64,000 nucleotides of DNA from Actinoplanes sp. TBRC 11911 (GTDB lineage Bacteria; Actinomycetota; Actinomycetes; Mycobacteriales; Micromonosporaceae). Positions 1 to 7,084 of the stretch are shown here, in pieces (positions within the stretch are counted from its first letter, which is position 1; each line of letters opens with the position of its first letter). The notes beneath the pieces were generated by a model. It ran no database searches. It was not told where the DNA came from and saw only the letters and a list, made by a program, of their open reading frames with translations. Made by a program: the position numbers and the translations under genes. Location: the NCBI RefSeq assembly GCF_012933445.1, contig NZ_JABBNC010000004.1, positions 248,001-312,000 of the forward strand, read 5' to 3'.

Positions 1-595
1 GCGAGCCGATCGCGTGGTGCAGGTAGCCGATCTGCTCCCGGCGCAGCAGCATCTCCTCGGGGCCCGGCGTCTTCTCGGTGACGAGCTCGTCGGCGCTGCT
101 GGTGGTGAAGCCCTGCAGCGACAGCACGGTGGCACGCTGCACGTCGGTGTCGGTCTGCTGCAGGTCGCCGGCGGTGGTGCCGAGCGCCTGGGCCAGCTCC
201 TCGGTGGTGGGCGTGCGGCCCAGCGTGGTGGTCAGCTGCTGGCGGGTGGTGTCGGTGGCGCGGGCCTTGGTACGCACCGAACGGGTCGCCCAGTCCAGGG
301 CGCGCAGCTCGTCCAGGATCGCACCACGGATCCGCGTGCTCGCGAACCGGTGGAACGGGATGCCACGGTCCGCGTCGAAACCGCGGGCGGCGGTGACCAG
401 CGCGTGCAGGCCGGCGCTGGTGAGGTCGTCGCGGTGGATGTGGTTCGGGATGCGGGTGAGCATGTCGCGCACCAGGTGACCGACGAGCGGCATGTGGGTG
501 CGGATCAGCTCTTCCTGCTGGGCGGCGGAAAGCACCGTCACGGCGGCGGCGGTGTCGGCAGCAAGGTCGGCAGCGGTCGTCACGGTGCTCGTCAT
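1..595 (-). CDS. FliA/WhiG-type RNA polymerase sigma factor (3' end cut by window edge)
   Basis: Partial gene running off the left edge; about 198 residues are visible. The reverse-strand translation starts MTSTVTTAADLAAD and contains sigma-70 region 2 (FDADRGIPFHRFASTRIRGA, then ILDELRALDW around residues 90-100) followed by region 3 (RSVRTKARAT, GRTPTTEELAQALG). ILDELR(S/A)LDW followed by RSVR is characteristic of the FliA/WhiG group, which directs flagellar or sporulation transcription. The ATG at 595 is preceded by a G-rich ribosome site about 7 bases upstream. Region 4 lies outside the window. FliA-type factors drive spore motility in Actinoplanes-like genera; whether this copy acts on flagella or sporulation cannot be decided here. 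Confidence 0.85.
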   Translation of the reverse strand, partial: MTSTVTTAADLAADTAAAVTVLSAAQQEELIRTHMPLVGHLVRDMLTRIPNHIHRDDLTSAGLHALVTAARGFDADRGIPFHRFASTRIRGAILDELRALDWATRSVRTKARATDTTRQQLTTTLGRTPTTEELAQALGTTAGDLQQTDTDVQRATVLSLQGFTTSSADELVTEKTPGPEEMLLRREQIGYLHHAIGS

Positions 596-790
596 GTGTT
601 TTCCCCCCGTTTGTTGTCGGCGAACCGCTGAGCGATTCACCGGCTGACGGAAGAAAGAATCGGGAGCCCGGGGTACGACTACCGGTCGTGTTCGGGTGCA
701 CGACGGTTGCGCCGGTTTTTTCTCGCCCCCTTCCATCGGCGGCGCGCGCCCCGGCTTGATGATTTGCTCGCGACTGGCACGGTGGAGCGC

Positions 791-1288
791 ATGGACCTGA
801 CCGGCGGCGGCACGATCACCCTCATCTCCGGGGTGGTGATCGCGCTGGGCATTCTCGGCGTGGTGATCCCGGTGCTGCCTGGCCTGCTGCTGAGCTGGCT
901 GGGTGTGCTGCTGTGGGCGGTTCTCGGCGACGCCGGCGGTGTGGTGCGCTGGACGGTGCTGGCGGTGGCCACGGTGGTGGCGCTGCTCGGCGCCACGGTG
1001 AAGTACGTGATGCCGGGCCGCCGCATGAAACGGATGGGCGTGCCGAACACGGCACTGCTGGCCGGCGCGGTCCTCGGCCTGATCGGCTTCTTCGTGGTGC
1101 CGGTGGTGGGCCTGGTGCTCGGCTTCGTCCTCGGCGTCTACATGGTGGAGCTCGCGCGGCTGGGCCCGCAGCGGGCGTGGCCGTCAACACGGGAGGCGTT
1201 GACGGCCGCCGGCATGGCGATGCTGATCGAGTTCACGACGGCGCTGGGGGTGGCCGTCGTCTGGGTGTTCGGCCTACTGGCGAGTTAG
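791..1288 (+). CDS. DUF456 family membrane protein
   Basis: A 165-residue hydrophobic protein starting at ATG 791, with a GGTGGAG-like ribosome site just upstream. Two glycine-rich hydrophobic blocks (residues about 8-60 and 85-115) with the motif VVIPVLPGLLLSWLG match the DUF456 pattern of internally duplicated membrane hairpins. A last hydrophobic segment ends the protein (FTTALGVAVVWVFGLLAS). Function is unknown for this family. The last 15 bases overlap the convergent DD-carboxypeptidase gene. A longer frame begins at 707, but it has no ribosome site and adds a basic leader atypical of the family. Confidence 0.8.
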   Translation: MDLTGGGTITLISGVVIALGILGVVIPVLPGLLLSWLGVLLWAVLGDAGGVVRWTVLAVATVVALLGATVKYVMPGRRMKRMGVPNTALLAGAVLGLIGFFVVPVVGLVLGFVLGVYMVELARLGPQRAWPSTREALTAAGMAMLIEFTTALGVAVVWVFGLLAS

Positions 1289-2551
1289 CCGTCGCGGGCG
1301 TTTGCGACGCCGCTGGGTCAGTAACAGCAGCAACGGGGTGCCCGCGAGCACCAGCGCGAACGCGCCGGCGGCCAGTACCGTCAGCGTCTGTGGTGCGGCT
1401 CGCACCGATTCCGGTGTCGCGCCCACCGCGTCCCGAGCCCGCGCCGCCCCGGGTGTGTCCGCCGGCTCCGGGGCCACGTCCCGCGGTTCGACCAGCTTGC
1501 CGACGCTCGCGTCCCGGGGGACCTGGAATCCCCAGTCGAGCAGGATGCCGCCGATGTCGTACACCCGCACCGTGGGCTGGACCTCGGCGCCGAGCACCGA
1601 GACGACCAGGCGGCGGCCGTTGCGCTGCGCCGCGCCCACGAAACTGTGCCGCGCCACCGTGGTGAATCCGGTCTTGCCGCCGAGCGCCCCCGGATACTTC
1701 AAGATCAGTTTGTTCTCGTTCTGGATCTGGAAGCCGCCCTTTTTCTGTTTCGGCTGCGCCGGCATCTGCGCGGTGCGGGTCAGCACGTACTTACGGAAGT
1801 CGGCGCTGGCGAAACACACCCGGGCGATCAGGGCCAGGTCGTACGCGCTGGTGAATTGGCCCTTGCCGTCCAGGCCGGACGGGGTGACCGCGTGGGTCTG
1901 AAAAGCACCGAGCCGTTGTGCGGTGGCATTCATCGCGGCGACCGTCTGCGCGACGCCGTCCGGGCCCCCGCCGGCGGCCAGCCGGGCCAGCGCGTTGGCC
2001 GCGTCATTCCCGGAGTTGAGCAGCAGCCCCAGCCATAACGTGGAAATCGAATACTTTCCGCCCGGCACGAGCCCGACGGCCGAACTGTTCGGCTCGATGT
2101 CGAGATCACTCGGGACGATGGTGACCTGCTTCGCCGGATCCAACTTGTCGATCACCGTGGCGGCCAGCAGGGTTTTCTGCACGCTCGCCGGGGTTTGATA
2201 CACGTGCGGTCCACAAGCGCCGAGCACCTCGCCGGTGTCCAGGTCGGCCACCAGCCACGTGGTCGCGGTGACCGCGGGCGGTGGCGGGGCGCCGGCCGGG
2301 ACGACGAGTCCGTGCGTGGCGAGCGCGTCGCCGCCGATCGCGCTGTTGACCGGGTCGTCCGGCGGCGGCACCGGACGTGGCGGGACACCGGTGGGTTTGG
2401 GCACCTTCGGCTTGGGACAGGGAATCTCGGCCGGCGCGGCTTTTCGCGCCGGCGCCGCGTCTGCCGCGGCGGGGACGGCCGCGGGGGAGGCGGCGGATAA
2501 CAGGACGGTGGCGAGCGCCGCGACAATGCGGCGCCGGGTGGACCGGATCAA
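1274..2551 (-). CDS. D-alanyl-D-alanine carboxypeptidase (peptidase S11), secreted and membrane-anchored
   Basis: A 425-residue penicillin-binding-protein-type serine peptidase that would trim the terminal D-Ala of peptidoglycan stem peptides outside the cell. A signal peptide covers about residues 1-32, followed by a proline-rich linker (44-66). The catalytic triad motifs are intact: SxxK as S123-VQ-K126, SGN at 180-182 and KTG at 293-295. A hydrophobic segment near residues 388-412 followed by RRRKRPRR anchors the C terminus with a basic cytoplasmic tail, the usual DacA/DacC topology. Its start overlaps the stop of the upstream small gene by four bases, so the two are probably co-translated. 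The gene converges on the DUF456 gene and overlaps it by 15 bases. Confidence 0.92.
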   Translation of the reverse strand: MIRSTRRRIVAALATVLLSAASPAAVPAAADAAPARKAAPAEIPCPKPKVPKPTGVPPRPVPPPDDPVNSAIGGDALATHGLVVPAGAPPPPAVTATTWLVADLDTGEVLGACGPHVYQTPASVQKTLLAATVIDKLDPAKQVTIVPSDLDIEPNSSAVGLVPGGKYSISTLWLGLLLNSGNDAANALARLAAGGGPDGVAQTVAAMNATAQRLGAFQTHAVTPSGLDGKGQFTSAYDLALIARVCFASADFRKYVLTRTAQMPAQPKQKKGGFQIQNENKLILKYPGALGGKTGFTTVARHSFVGAAQRNGRRLVVSVLGAEVQPTVRVYDIGGILLDWGFQVPRDASVGKLVEPRDVAPEPADTPGAARARDAVGATPESVRAAPQTLTVLAAGAFALVLAGTPLLLLLTQRRRKRPRRLTRQ

Positions 2552-2988
2552 GGCCAGGAGACTCCTGCGTCGAGTCGCTGATCGAGCAGCCGGGCGAGCG
2601 GGACGGTCTCGCCGTCCCCGCCGCCGGCGCCGATGATCAGCCGGGGCGTGCTGGGGGAGAGGTCTGCGCCCGTCAAACGAGCGCGCAGCGAGGCGGGCAC
2701 GGTGAGCACGTAGTACTCCCCGTCCTCACCGACGGCGACCGAACGGTTCGACTTCAGATACCAACCCCGGACGTGCGTCCGGTACGTGGCGCGGCCGTCG
2801 AACGCGCGGGCGCTCAGGGGATGCGGTGGGATGCCTCGCTCGATGGCGCGGCGGACGAAGCCGGCGAGCAGGTCGTGCGCCTCGCGGGCCTCGGCCGCCC
2901 GGTCCGCGTCGAGCGCCGCCGCGTGCCCGGCGATCGCCTGCCGGCGCCGCCGCGTCCACTCGGTCTGCTCGGTCCGCTTGTCGGCCAT
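2548..2988 (-). CDS. Hypothetical protein upstream of DD-carboxypeptidase
   Basis: A 146-residue soluble protein that I do not recognise. I chose the ATG at 2988 (MADKRTEQTEWTRRRRQ) because a frame open to 3042 has no better ribosome site. The N-terminal half is charged and helical (RRRRQAIAGHAAALDADRAA). The C-terminal half looks like beta structure (YRTHVRGWYLKSNRSVAVG, YYVLTVPASL). There is no signal peptide or membrane segment. The stop overlaps the start of the carboxypeptidase gene in an ATGA arrangement, which implies translational coupling; a link to cell-wall metabolism is inference from that position only. Confidence 0.65.
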   Translation of the reverse strand: MADKRTEQTEWTRRRRQAIAGHAAALDADRAAEAREAHDLLAGFVRRAIERGIPPHPLSARAFDGRATYRTHVRGWYLKSNRSVAVGEDGEYYVLTVPASLRARLTGADLSPSTPRLIIGAGGGDGETVPLARLLDQRLDAGVSWP

Positions 2989-3180
2989 GGATGCGACCCT
3001 AGGTGATCCGGCCGGGGCGCGGCCACCCCTTGAACTTTCCACCGATTCCGGGGAATGCCGGTGCCACCATTTGAATGGGGCGGAAAAAAGAATTGCGTTT
3101 TATCCGCCGATGTGTTGCGCGAGCAGCCGGTTACGAGCAACACTTGGGCGCGGCCGATTCGGATTGACTCGGGAGTCGTT

Positions 3181-3528
3181 ATGGCGCGGCAGGTAATCAC
3201 CACTCTGATCGACGATCTGGATGGAAAGAAGGCGGACCGCACGGTCGAGTTCAGCCTGGACGGCATCAACTACACGATCGACCTTTCCGAGGCCAATGCC
3301 GGAAAGTTGCGGAAGGCGCTCGATCCCTACATCTCCGCGGGCACCCGGTTGGGCCGCTCCGCGGTCGGCCGTATCCCGGCTCGCCGCGGCTTCGCGGGCC
3401 GAACGGCAAGCTCCCGCGACGAAAACCGCATGATCCGCGAGTGGGCTGTCGCAAACGGACACCAGATCTCGGAGCGCGGCCGCATTCCGCAGAGCGTGGC
3501 CGACGCGTACCGGGCAACCAAGCGCTGA
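3181..3528 (+). CDS. lsr2: Lsr2 family nucleoid-associated protein
   Basis: A 115-residue protein beginning MARQVITTLIDDLDGKKADR, the typical Lsr2 N-terminal dimerisation region (residues 1-60). The C-terminal DNA-binding domain carries IREWAVANGHQISERGRIP, including the R-G-R hook that inserts into the minor groove of AT-rich DNA. Lsr2 is the actinobacterial functional counterpart of H-NS: it bridges DNA and silences acquired genes. Length and motifs match the family, so I start at ATG 3181 rather than at the upstream frame opening at 3055. The gene is single, with a hairpin terminator following at 3552. Confidence 0.96.
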   Translation: MARQVITTLIDDLDGKKADRTVEFSLDGINYTIDLSEANAGKLRKALDPYISAGTRLGRSAVGRIPARRGFAGRTASSRDENRMIREWAVANGHQISERGRIPQSVADAYRATKR

Positions 3529-3551
3529 CGGCTGCCGCGCCACCCGCCAAG

Positions 3552-3582
3552 GACGCGGCGCATAAGGTGCCGCGTCGATTTT
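3552..3582 (+). terminator. Rho-independent-type terminator after lsr2
   Basis: A perfect 8-bp stem (GACGCGGC / GCCGCGTC, 3552-3559 with 3569-3576) with a 9-base loop, followed by GATTTT. It starts 24 bases after the lsr2 stop. A second G+C-rich hairpin with a 9-bp stem (3620-3628 with 3636-3644) follows without a T-tract and could serve the region from the other side. Confidence 0.7.
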
Positions 3583-3789
3583 CTGCCGCCATCGGCTAAC
3601 CGCCCGGCAGCCCAACCCCGCCCCGGCGTTTTCGGCGCCGGGGCGATTCGTGCGGCGGCCGGCGTCCACGCTGACGCAACAGTGCGAAGGCGCGGCAACA
3701 ATGCAGCGAGGCGCCGGCCGGATGCGAAACAGCAGCCAGGGATGCGAATGCGACCCGGTCGAAGACGCCCGGGCCGCTCGCGCTATTCG

Positions 3790-4671
3790 TCAGGAAACCC
3801 GGAGCCTGGGCAGTCGCGCGGCCACCGTTTCCAGCACCTTTTCGTCGCCCGCGTACCAGCTGGACTCGCGCGGCCAATGGGTGATCGCGTCGGTGAAACC
3901 CAGGGCACGGGCCCGCCCGACCGCGTCCTCGAAGGCATCGACGCTGCTCAACGAAAACTCCGGGCCGGAATCCAGGTTCAGATAGCGCGGGACGGCGTCG
4001 CGGGGACGGCCCGCGGCGTCGAGTGCCTCGTCGAAGCGGGACGACGCGTCGGCCACCGATTGCCACCACGCCTCTTGATCGTCGCTGAACATCGTCCCGG
4101 TCGTCGTCCACCCGTCGCCGTTCGCGGCGGCGTACCGCAAAGAGCGTGGGCCGTTCGCGGCGATGATGAACGGTGGCCGCGGCTGCTGCACCGCGCCGGG
4201 CAGGCTGCGCGCGTCGACGGCCGCGTAGTAGGAACCGCGCCACGTCGTCGACTCGCTCTTGAGGATCGTCTCGAGCAGGTCCACGAACTCGGTGAACCGG
4301 TCGACCCGCTCGCGTGGCGACAGCTCGCCGCCGCCGAGCACCGCCGAGTCGAAGCCCGCGCCGCCCGCTCCGAGGCCGAGCAGAAGCCGGCCCTCCGAGA
4401 TGTCGTCCAGCGCGGTCACCTCACGAGCGAAGTGCACCGGGTGCCGGAAGTTCGAACTGGCGACGAAGAACCCGAGCTTGATCCGCCGGGTCACCATCGC
4501 GGCCGCGGTCAGCGTGGGCACCGAGTCGAACCAGGGGCCCTCGATCAGGTCACGCCAGCCGAGATGGTCGTACGTCCACGCGTGGTCGAAGCCGTATTCC
4601 TCGGCGCGCTGCCAGCGACGCCCGGCGACGGACCACCGCTGGTCGGGAAGGATCACGATGCCAATACGCAC
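3790..4671 (-). CDS. LLM-class (luciferase-like) flavin-dependent oxidoreductase
   Basis: A 293-residue TIM-barrel protein of the bacterial luciferase/F420-dependent oxidoreductase superfamily. It starts MRIGIVILPDQRW. Family hallmarks are the HAWTYDHLGW strand-loop near residues 29-38, the RIKLGFFVASSNFRHPVHFA segment, and the GRLLLGLGAGG turn that contacts the cofactor phosphate. Whether it uses FMN or F420 cannot be told, although another gene in this window (fgd, 9062) shows that the host makes F420. The gene ends 13 bases before... its neighbour on the same strand is the MarR regulator, whose stop lies 12 bases upstream of this start, so the two probably form one transcript. Confidence 0.85.
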   Translation of the reverse strand: MRIGIVILPDQRWSVAGRRWQRAEEYGFDHAWTYDHLGWRDLIEGPWFDSVPTLTAAAMVTRRIKLGFFVASSNFRHPVHFAREVTALDDISEGRLLLGLGAGGAGFDSAVLGGGELSPRERVDRFTEFVDLLETILKSESTTWRGSYYAAVDARSLPGAVQQPRPPFIIAANGPRSLRYAAANGDGWTTTGTMFSDDQEAWWQSVADASSRFDEALDAAGRPRDAVPRYLNLDSGPEFSLSSVDAFEDAVGRARALGFTDAITHWPRESSWYAGDEKVLETVAARLPRLRVS

Positions 4672-4683
4672 CCGGTGACGGTA

Positions 4684-5145
4684 CTACGCCGTACGCAAGC
4701 CGCCGTTGGCCTCGTCATTCACCTCGGACGCGCTGGCGAAGGCCTGTAACGCGTCGACGAACCCCTGCCGGGCCGCCGGGGTCATCCGATCGAGCACCGT
4801 GGCGAGTGCCTCCCGGCGTCGTTCGCGCAGATCATCGAGCAGGCGACGGGCCGAGGTGGTGAGCACCAGACGCACCTCGCGGCGGTCGCGCGGATCGGGC
4901 ACGCGGCGCAGCAGACCGGTCGCTTCGAGGCGGTCGCAGAGCCGGCTCGCGGACGACGGCACCACGTCCAGCGCGTCGGCCAGCCGGCTCATGTTGGTGT
5001 GCCGGTTGGTCGCGATGATCGTGAGCACGCGCAGCTGCGCCGGGGGCACCGCGGGTGATTGGGCGAGCCGGGCGGTGTCGAGGACGGCCACCAGCGCATC
5101 GACCGTCGACTCGACAGCCGAAGCGACGTCGGTGACCCGCTCCAT
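4684..5145 (-). CDS. MarR family transcriptional regulator
   Basis: A winged-helix regulator of 153 residues if started at ATG 5145, which has an AAGGAA ribosome site 8 bases upstream. A GTG at 5193 would add 16 residues but lacks such a site. The recognition region reads NMSRLADALDVVPSSASRLC, followed by the wing DPRDRREVRLVLT, the classic MarR signature. MarR dimers usually repress neighbouring genes and are released by small phenolic or oxidised ligands. The adjacent downstream oxidoreductase (12-base gap) is the likely regulated partner; the ligand is unknown. Confidence 0.88.
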   Translation of the reverse strand: MERVTDVASAVESTVDALVAVLDTARLAQSPAVPPAQLRVLTIIATNRHTNMSRLADALDVVPSSASRLCDRLEATGLLRRVPDPRDRREVRLVLTTSARRLLDDLRERRREALATVLDRMTPAARQGFVDALQAFASASEVNDEANGGLRTA

Positions 5146-5221
5146 GTCGGATATTCCTTCTGCAGGACCTGCTCGATACTCCGCCGTAGCCACTACCCAC
5201 CGCGGGGGGAAACCATGCCGC

Positions 5222-6349
5222 TCATCGAAGCCAATCCAGGCAGACGATGACCGCGTCGTCCTCGAGATCGGCTCCGCCGTGGTATTCGCGTAGCCCTCTC
5301 ACCACCGTACCCACCGCCTCGGTCGGTGGCTGCAGCCGAGTCCCACGCAGGGCGGTGAGCAGGGCGGATACCCCGTACGGTGGGCGGCCGCCGGGCGCCG
5401 CGCCGTGCACGCCGTCACTGACCACGAGCAGCCGGTCACCGGCCTGGAGCTGGAATTTCTGGGTCTCGTACCGACTGTCACCGAACATGCCGAGCGGCAA
5501 CTGCTCGTCCAGCGTGACCGGCCGGATCTCGCCCTGGCGCGCGATCATGGCACGGGGAGAGCCCGCGTCGACCGCCTCCACGAAACCGTCCGACAGGTCG
5601 ATTTCGAGCAAAAGCGTTGCCACGTACGCCGTGCCGCCGTGCCGTGAGTAGACGGCGTCCGACGCCAGCTCCGCCTGTTCGACGATGCCGGCACCGGATC
5701 GGCGGGCGTTGCGCATCGCGTTGACGGCCACGGTGGTGAGCAGCGCCGCCTCGATGCCGTCGCCGTGCCCGTTCAGCACGGTCAGCGTGAGGCGATCACC
5801 GGTGACCGACCAGTCGTAGTGATCCCCGTACATCGCGTACGCCGGTTCGAGCGCCCCGGCCAGCCGGAACCGTTCGCCGCTGAGTGAACGCCCGGGCAGC
5901 AGGTCCCATTGGAGTTCGGCGGCCATGGTGAGCCGTTGCCGGCGCGTGACCTTGCGATAACGGTCGGTGTCGTTGGTGGCCGTACGCAGAGCCATCGCGA
6001 GCTCGTCGGCGATCTCGGTCAGTTCTTGTATGGCGGCTCGATCGGGCTCCGGTGTGGTTTCGACGCGCAGGACGCCGAGCCGGTCACCCCACACGGTCAG
6101 CGGCAGGAACACGCGACGGCCGTCCACGACGGGTTGCTGGCTGCCGAAGCAGCGGAGTTCCAGGGCGCCGCCGGCCGGACCGTCCGGGTCGACCACGGGC
6201 CAGAGGCCGGACATGGTGAGGTCGCCGAGCAGGATCTCGGCCCCGGTCGCGCCGTGGGTGTCGCGGAGGCGCGTCACGAGCGCCTCGGGGAGGCGATCGG
6301 GCGGTGTTAGCCGCAGGAGCGATCCGACGGATGCGGGGCGGTCGGACAC
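5222..6349 (-). CDS. SpoIIE-type PP2C serine phosphatase with N-terminal sensory region
   Basis: A 375-residue protein started at GTG 6349, which has a perfect AAGGAG site 5 bases upstream; an ATG at 6397 gives no such signal. Residues about 1-130 look like a small GAF-like sensory module; about 135-375 form the PP2C/SpoIIE domain (AELQWDLLPGR, YGDHYDW, LNGHGDGIEAA, LVVSDGV, LEDDAVIVCLDW). Such phosphatases act in RsbU-style partner switching by dephosphorylating an anti-sigma antagonist. An RsbW-type ATPase lies 81 bases upstream on the same strand. The metal-site motif normally written GD-V-x-GHG appears as TVLNGHG, without the usual aspartate, so activity may be altered. Confidence 0.82.
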   Translation of the reverse strand: MSDRPASVGSLLRLTPPDRLPEALVTRLRDTHGATGAEILLGDLTMSGLWPVVDPDGPAGGALELRCFGSQQPVVDGRRVFLPLTVWGDRLGVLRVETTPEPDRAAIQELTEIADELAMALRTATNDTDRYRKVTRRQRLTMAAELQWDLLPGRSLSGERFRLAGALEPAYAMYGDHYDWSVTGDRLTLTVLNGHGDGIEAALLTTVAVNAMRNARRSGAGIVEQAELASDAVYSRHGGTAYVATLLLEIDLSDGFVEAVDAGSPRAMIARQGEIRPVTLDEQLPLGMFGDSRYETQKFQLQAGDRLLVVSDGVHGAAPGGRPPYGVSALLTALRGTRLQPPTEAVGTVVRGLREYHGGADLEDDAVIVCLDWLR

Positions 6350-6430
6350 TCGATCTCCTTTCCGAGGAGGCAATAGTTGCTGAGGAGCAAGCATCATAGA
6401 AGCTGGCTCTCGCGACCGCGCAACAAGGTC

Positions 6431-6829
6431 CTATGCGAACGACTTCTCAAAATGGATCAAGCTGCCCTCGCGAGGCACGGAGTGCATCCGGACGTTCTCG
6501 CTCAGTGCTTTGATCAGGAACAAGCCGCGTCCGTGTTCGCTGCCGGCACCGGGCGGCGCCGCCGTGACCGACTCCGGGTCGAAGCCGGGACCGCTGTCCA
6601 GCACGTCGATGGCGCACCGATCGTCGCCGACGTCGAGGGTCACCTCAAAGGTCTCCGCACCGGTCGCGTGGCGGATCACGTTGGCGCACGCCTCGGTGAC
6701 GGCGATCTCCAAGTCCTCGCCGCTGGCACGGTCGACGCGGAGAACGGACAGAGCGCAGCGCAACAGCCGGCGGACGGCGGGAACGCTACCCGTTTCACGC
6801 GGCAGATCCAGCCGCACCGTCATACGCAT
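6431..6829 (-). CDS. RsbW-type ATP-binding protein (anti-sigma factor kinase family)
   Basis: A 132-residue GHKL ATPase fold: N box EACANVIRHA (about residues 46-55), G1 box DSGPGFD, G2 box GRGLFLIKAL. This is the HATPase_c_2 architecture of RsbW/SpoIIAB proteins, which bind a sigma factor and phosphorylate an STAS antagonist. Immediately downstream on the same strand is the SpoIIE-type phosphatase, the natural opposing enzyme. No STAS antagonist or partner sigma factor of the SigB/SigF type is seen next to them, so the remaining partners must be encoded elsewhere. Confidence 0.88.
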   Translation of the reverse strand: MRMTVRLDLPRETGSVPAVRRLLRCALSVLRVDRASGEDLEIAVTEACANVIRHATGAETFEVTLDVGDDRCAIDVLDSGPGFDPESVTAAPPGAGSEHGRGLFLIKALSENVRMHSVPREGSLIHFEKSFA

Positions 6830-7084
6830 GACTTGATTGGTTTCCCGTTCGGCGCGTTTGCTAATCGTCCCCGCGCCGCCTTCACCCTCCGCCCCGCCCC
6901 GGCTTCAGGGCGTTGGCGAGGTGGGACGTGTCACAGGAGCCCGCACGCCGAGGTGGGCGGGGCGGCATGAGTCCGGGAGCGGAGTTGTTCATCCGGGCGG
7001 GCCTTCAGAACGTGTTATCTGGCGACGGCCCTCGCGTCTCCTATCGCGGTGGCCGGGACGCGGCCGGGATTTCGAGGGGATCAC

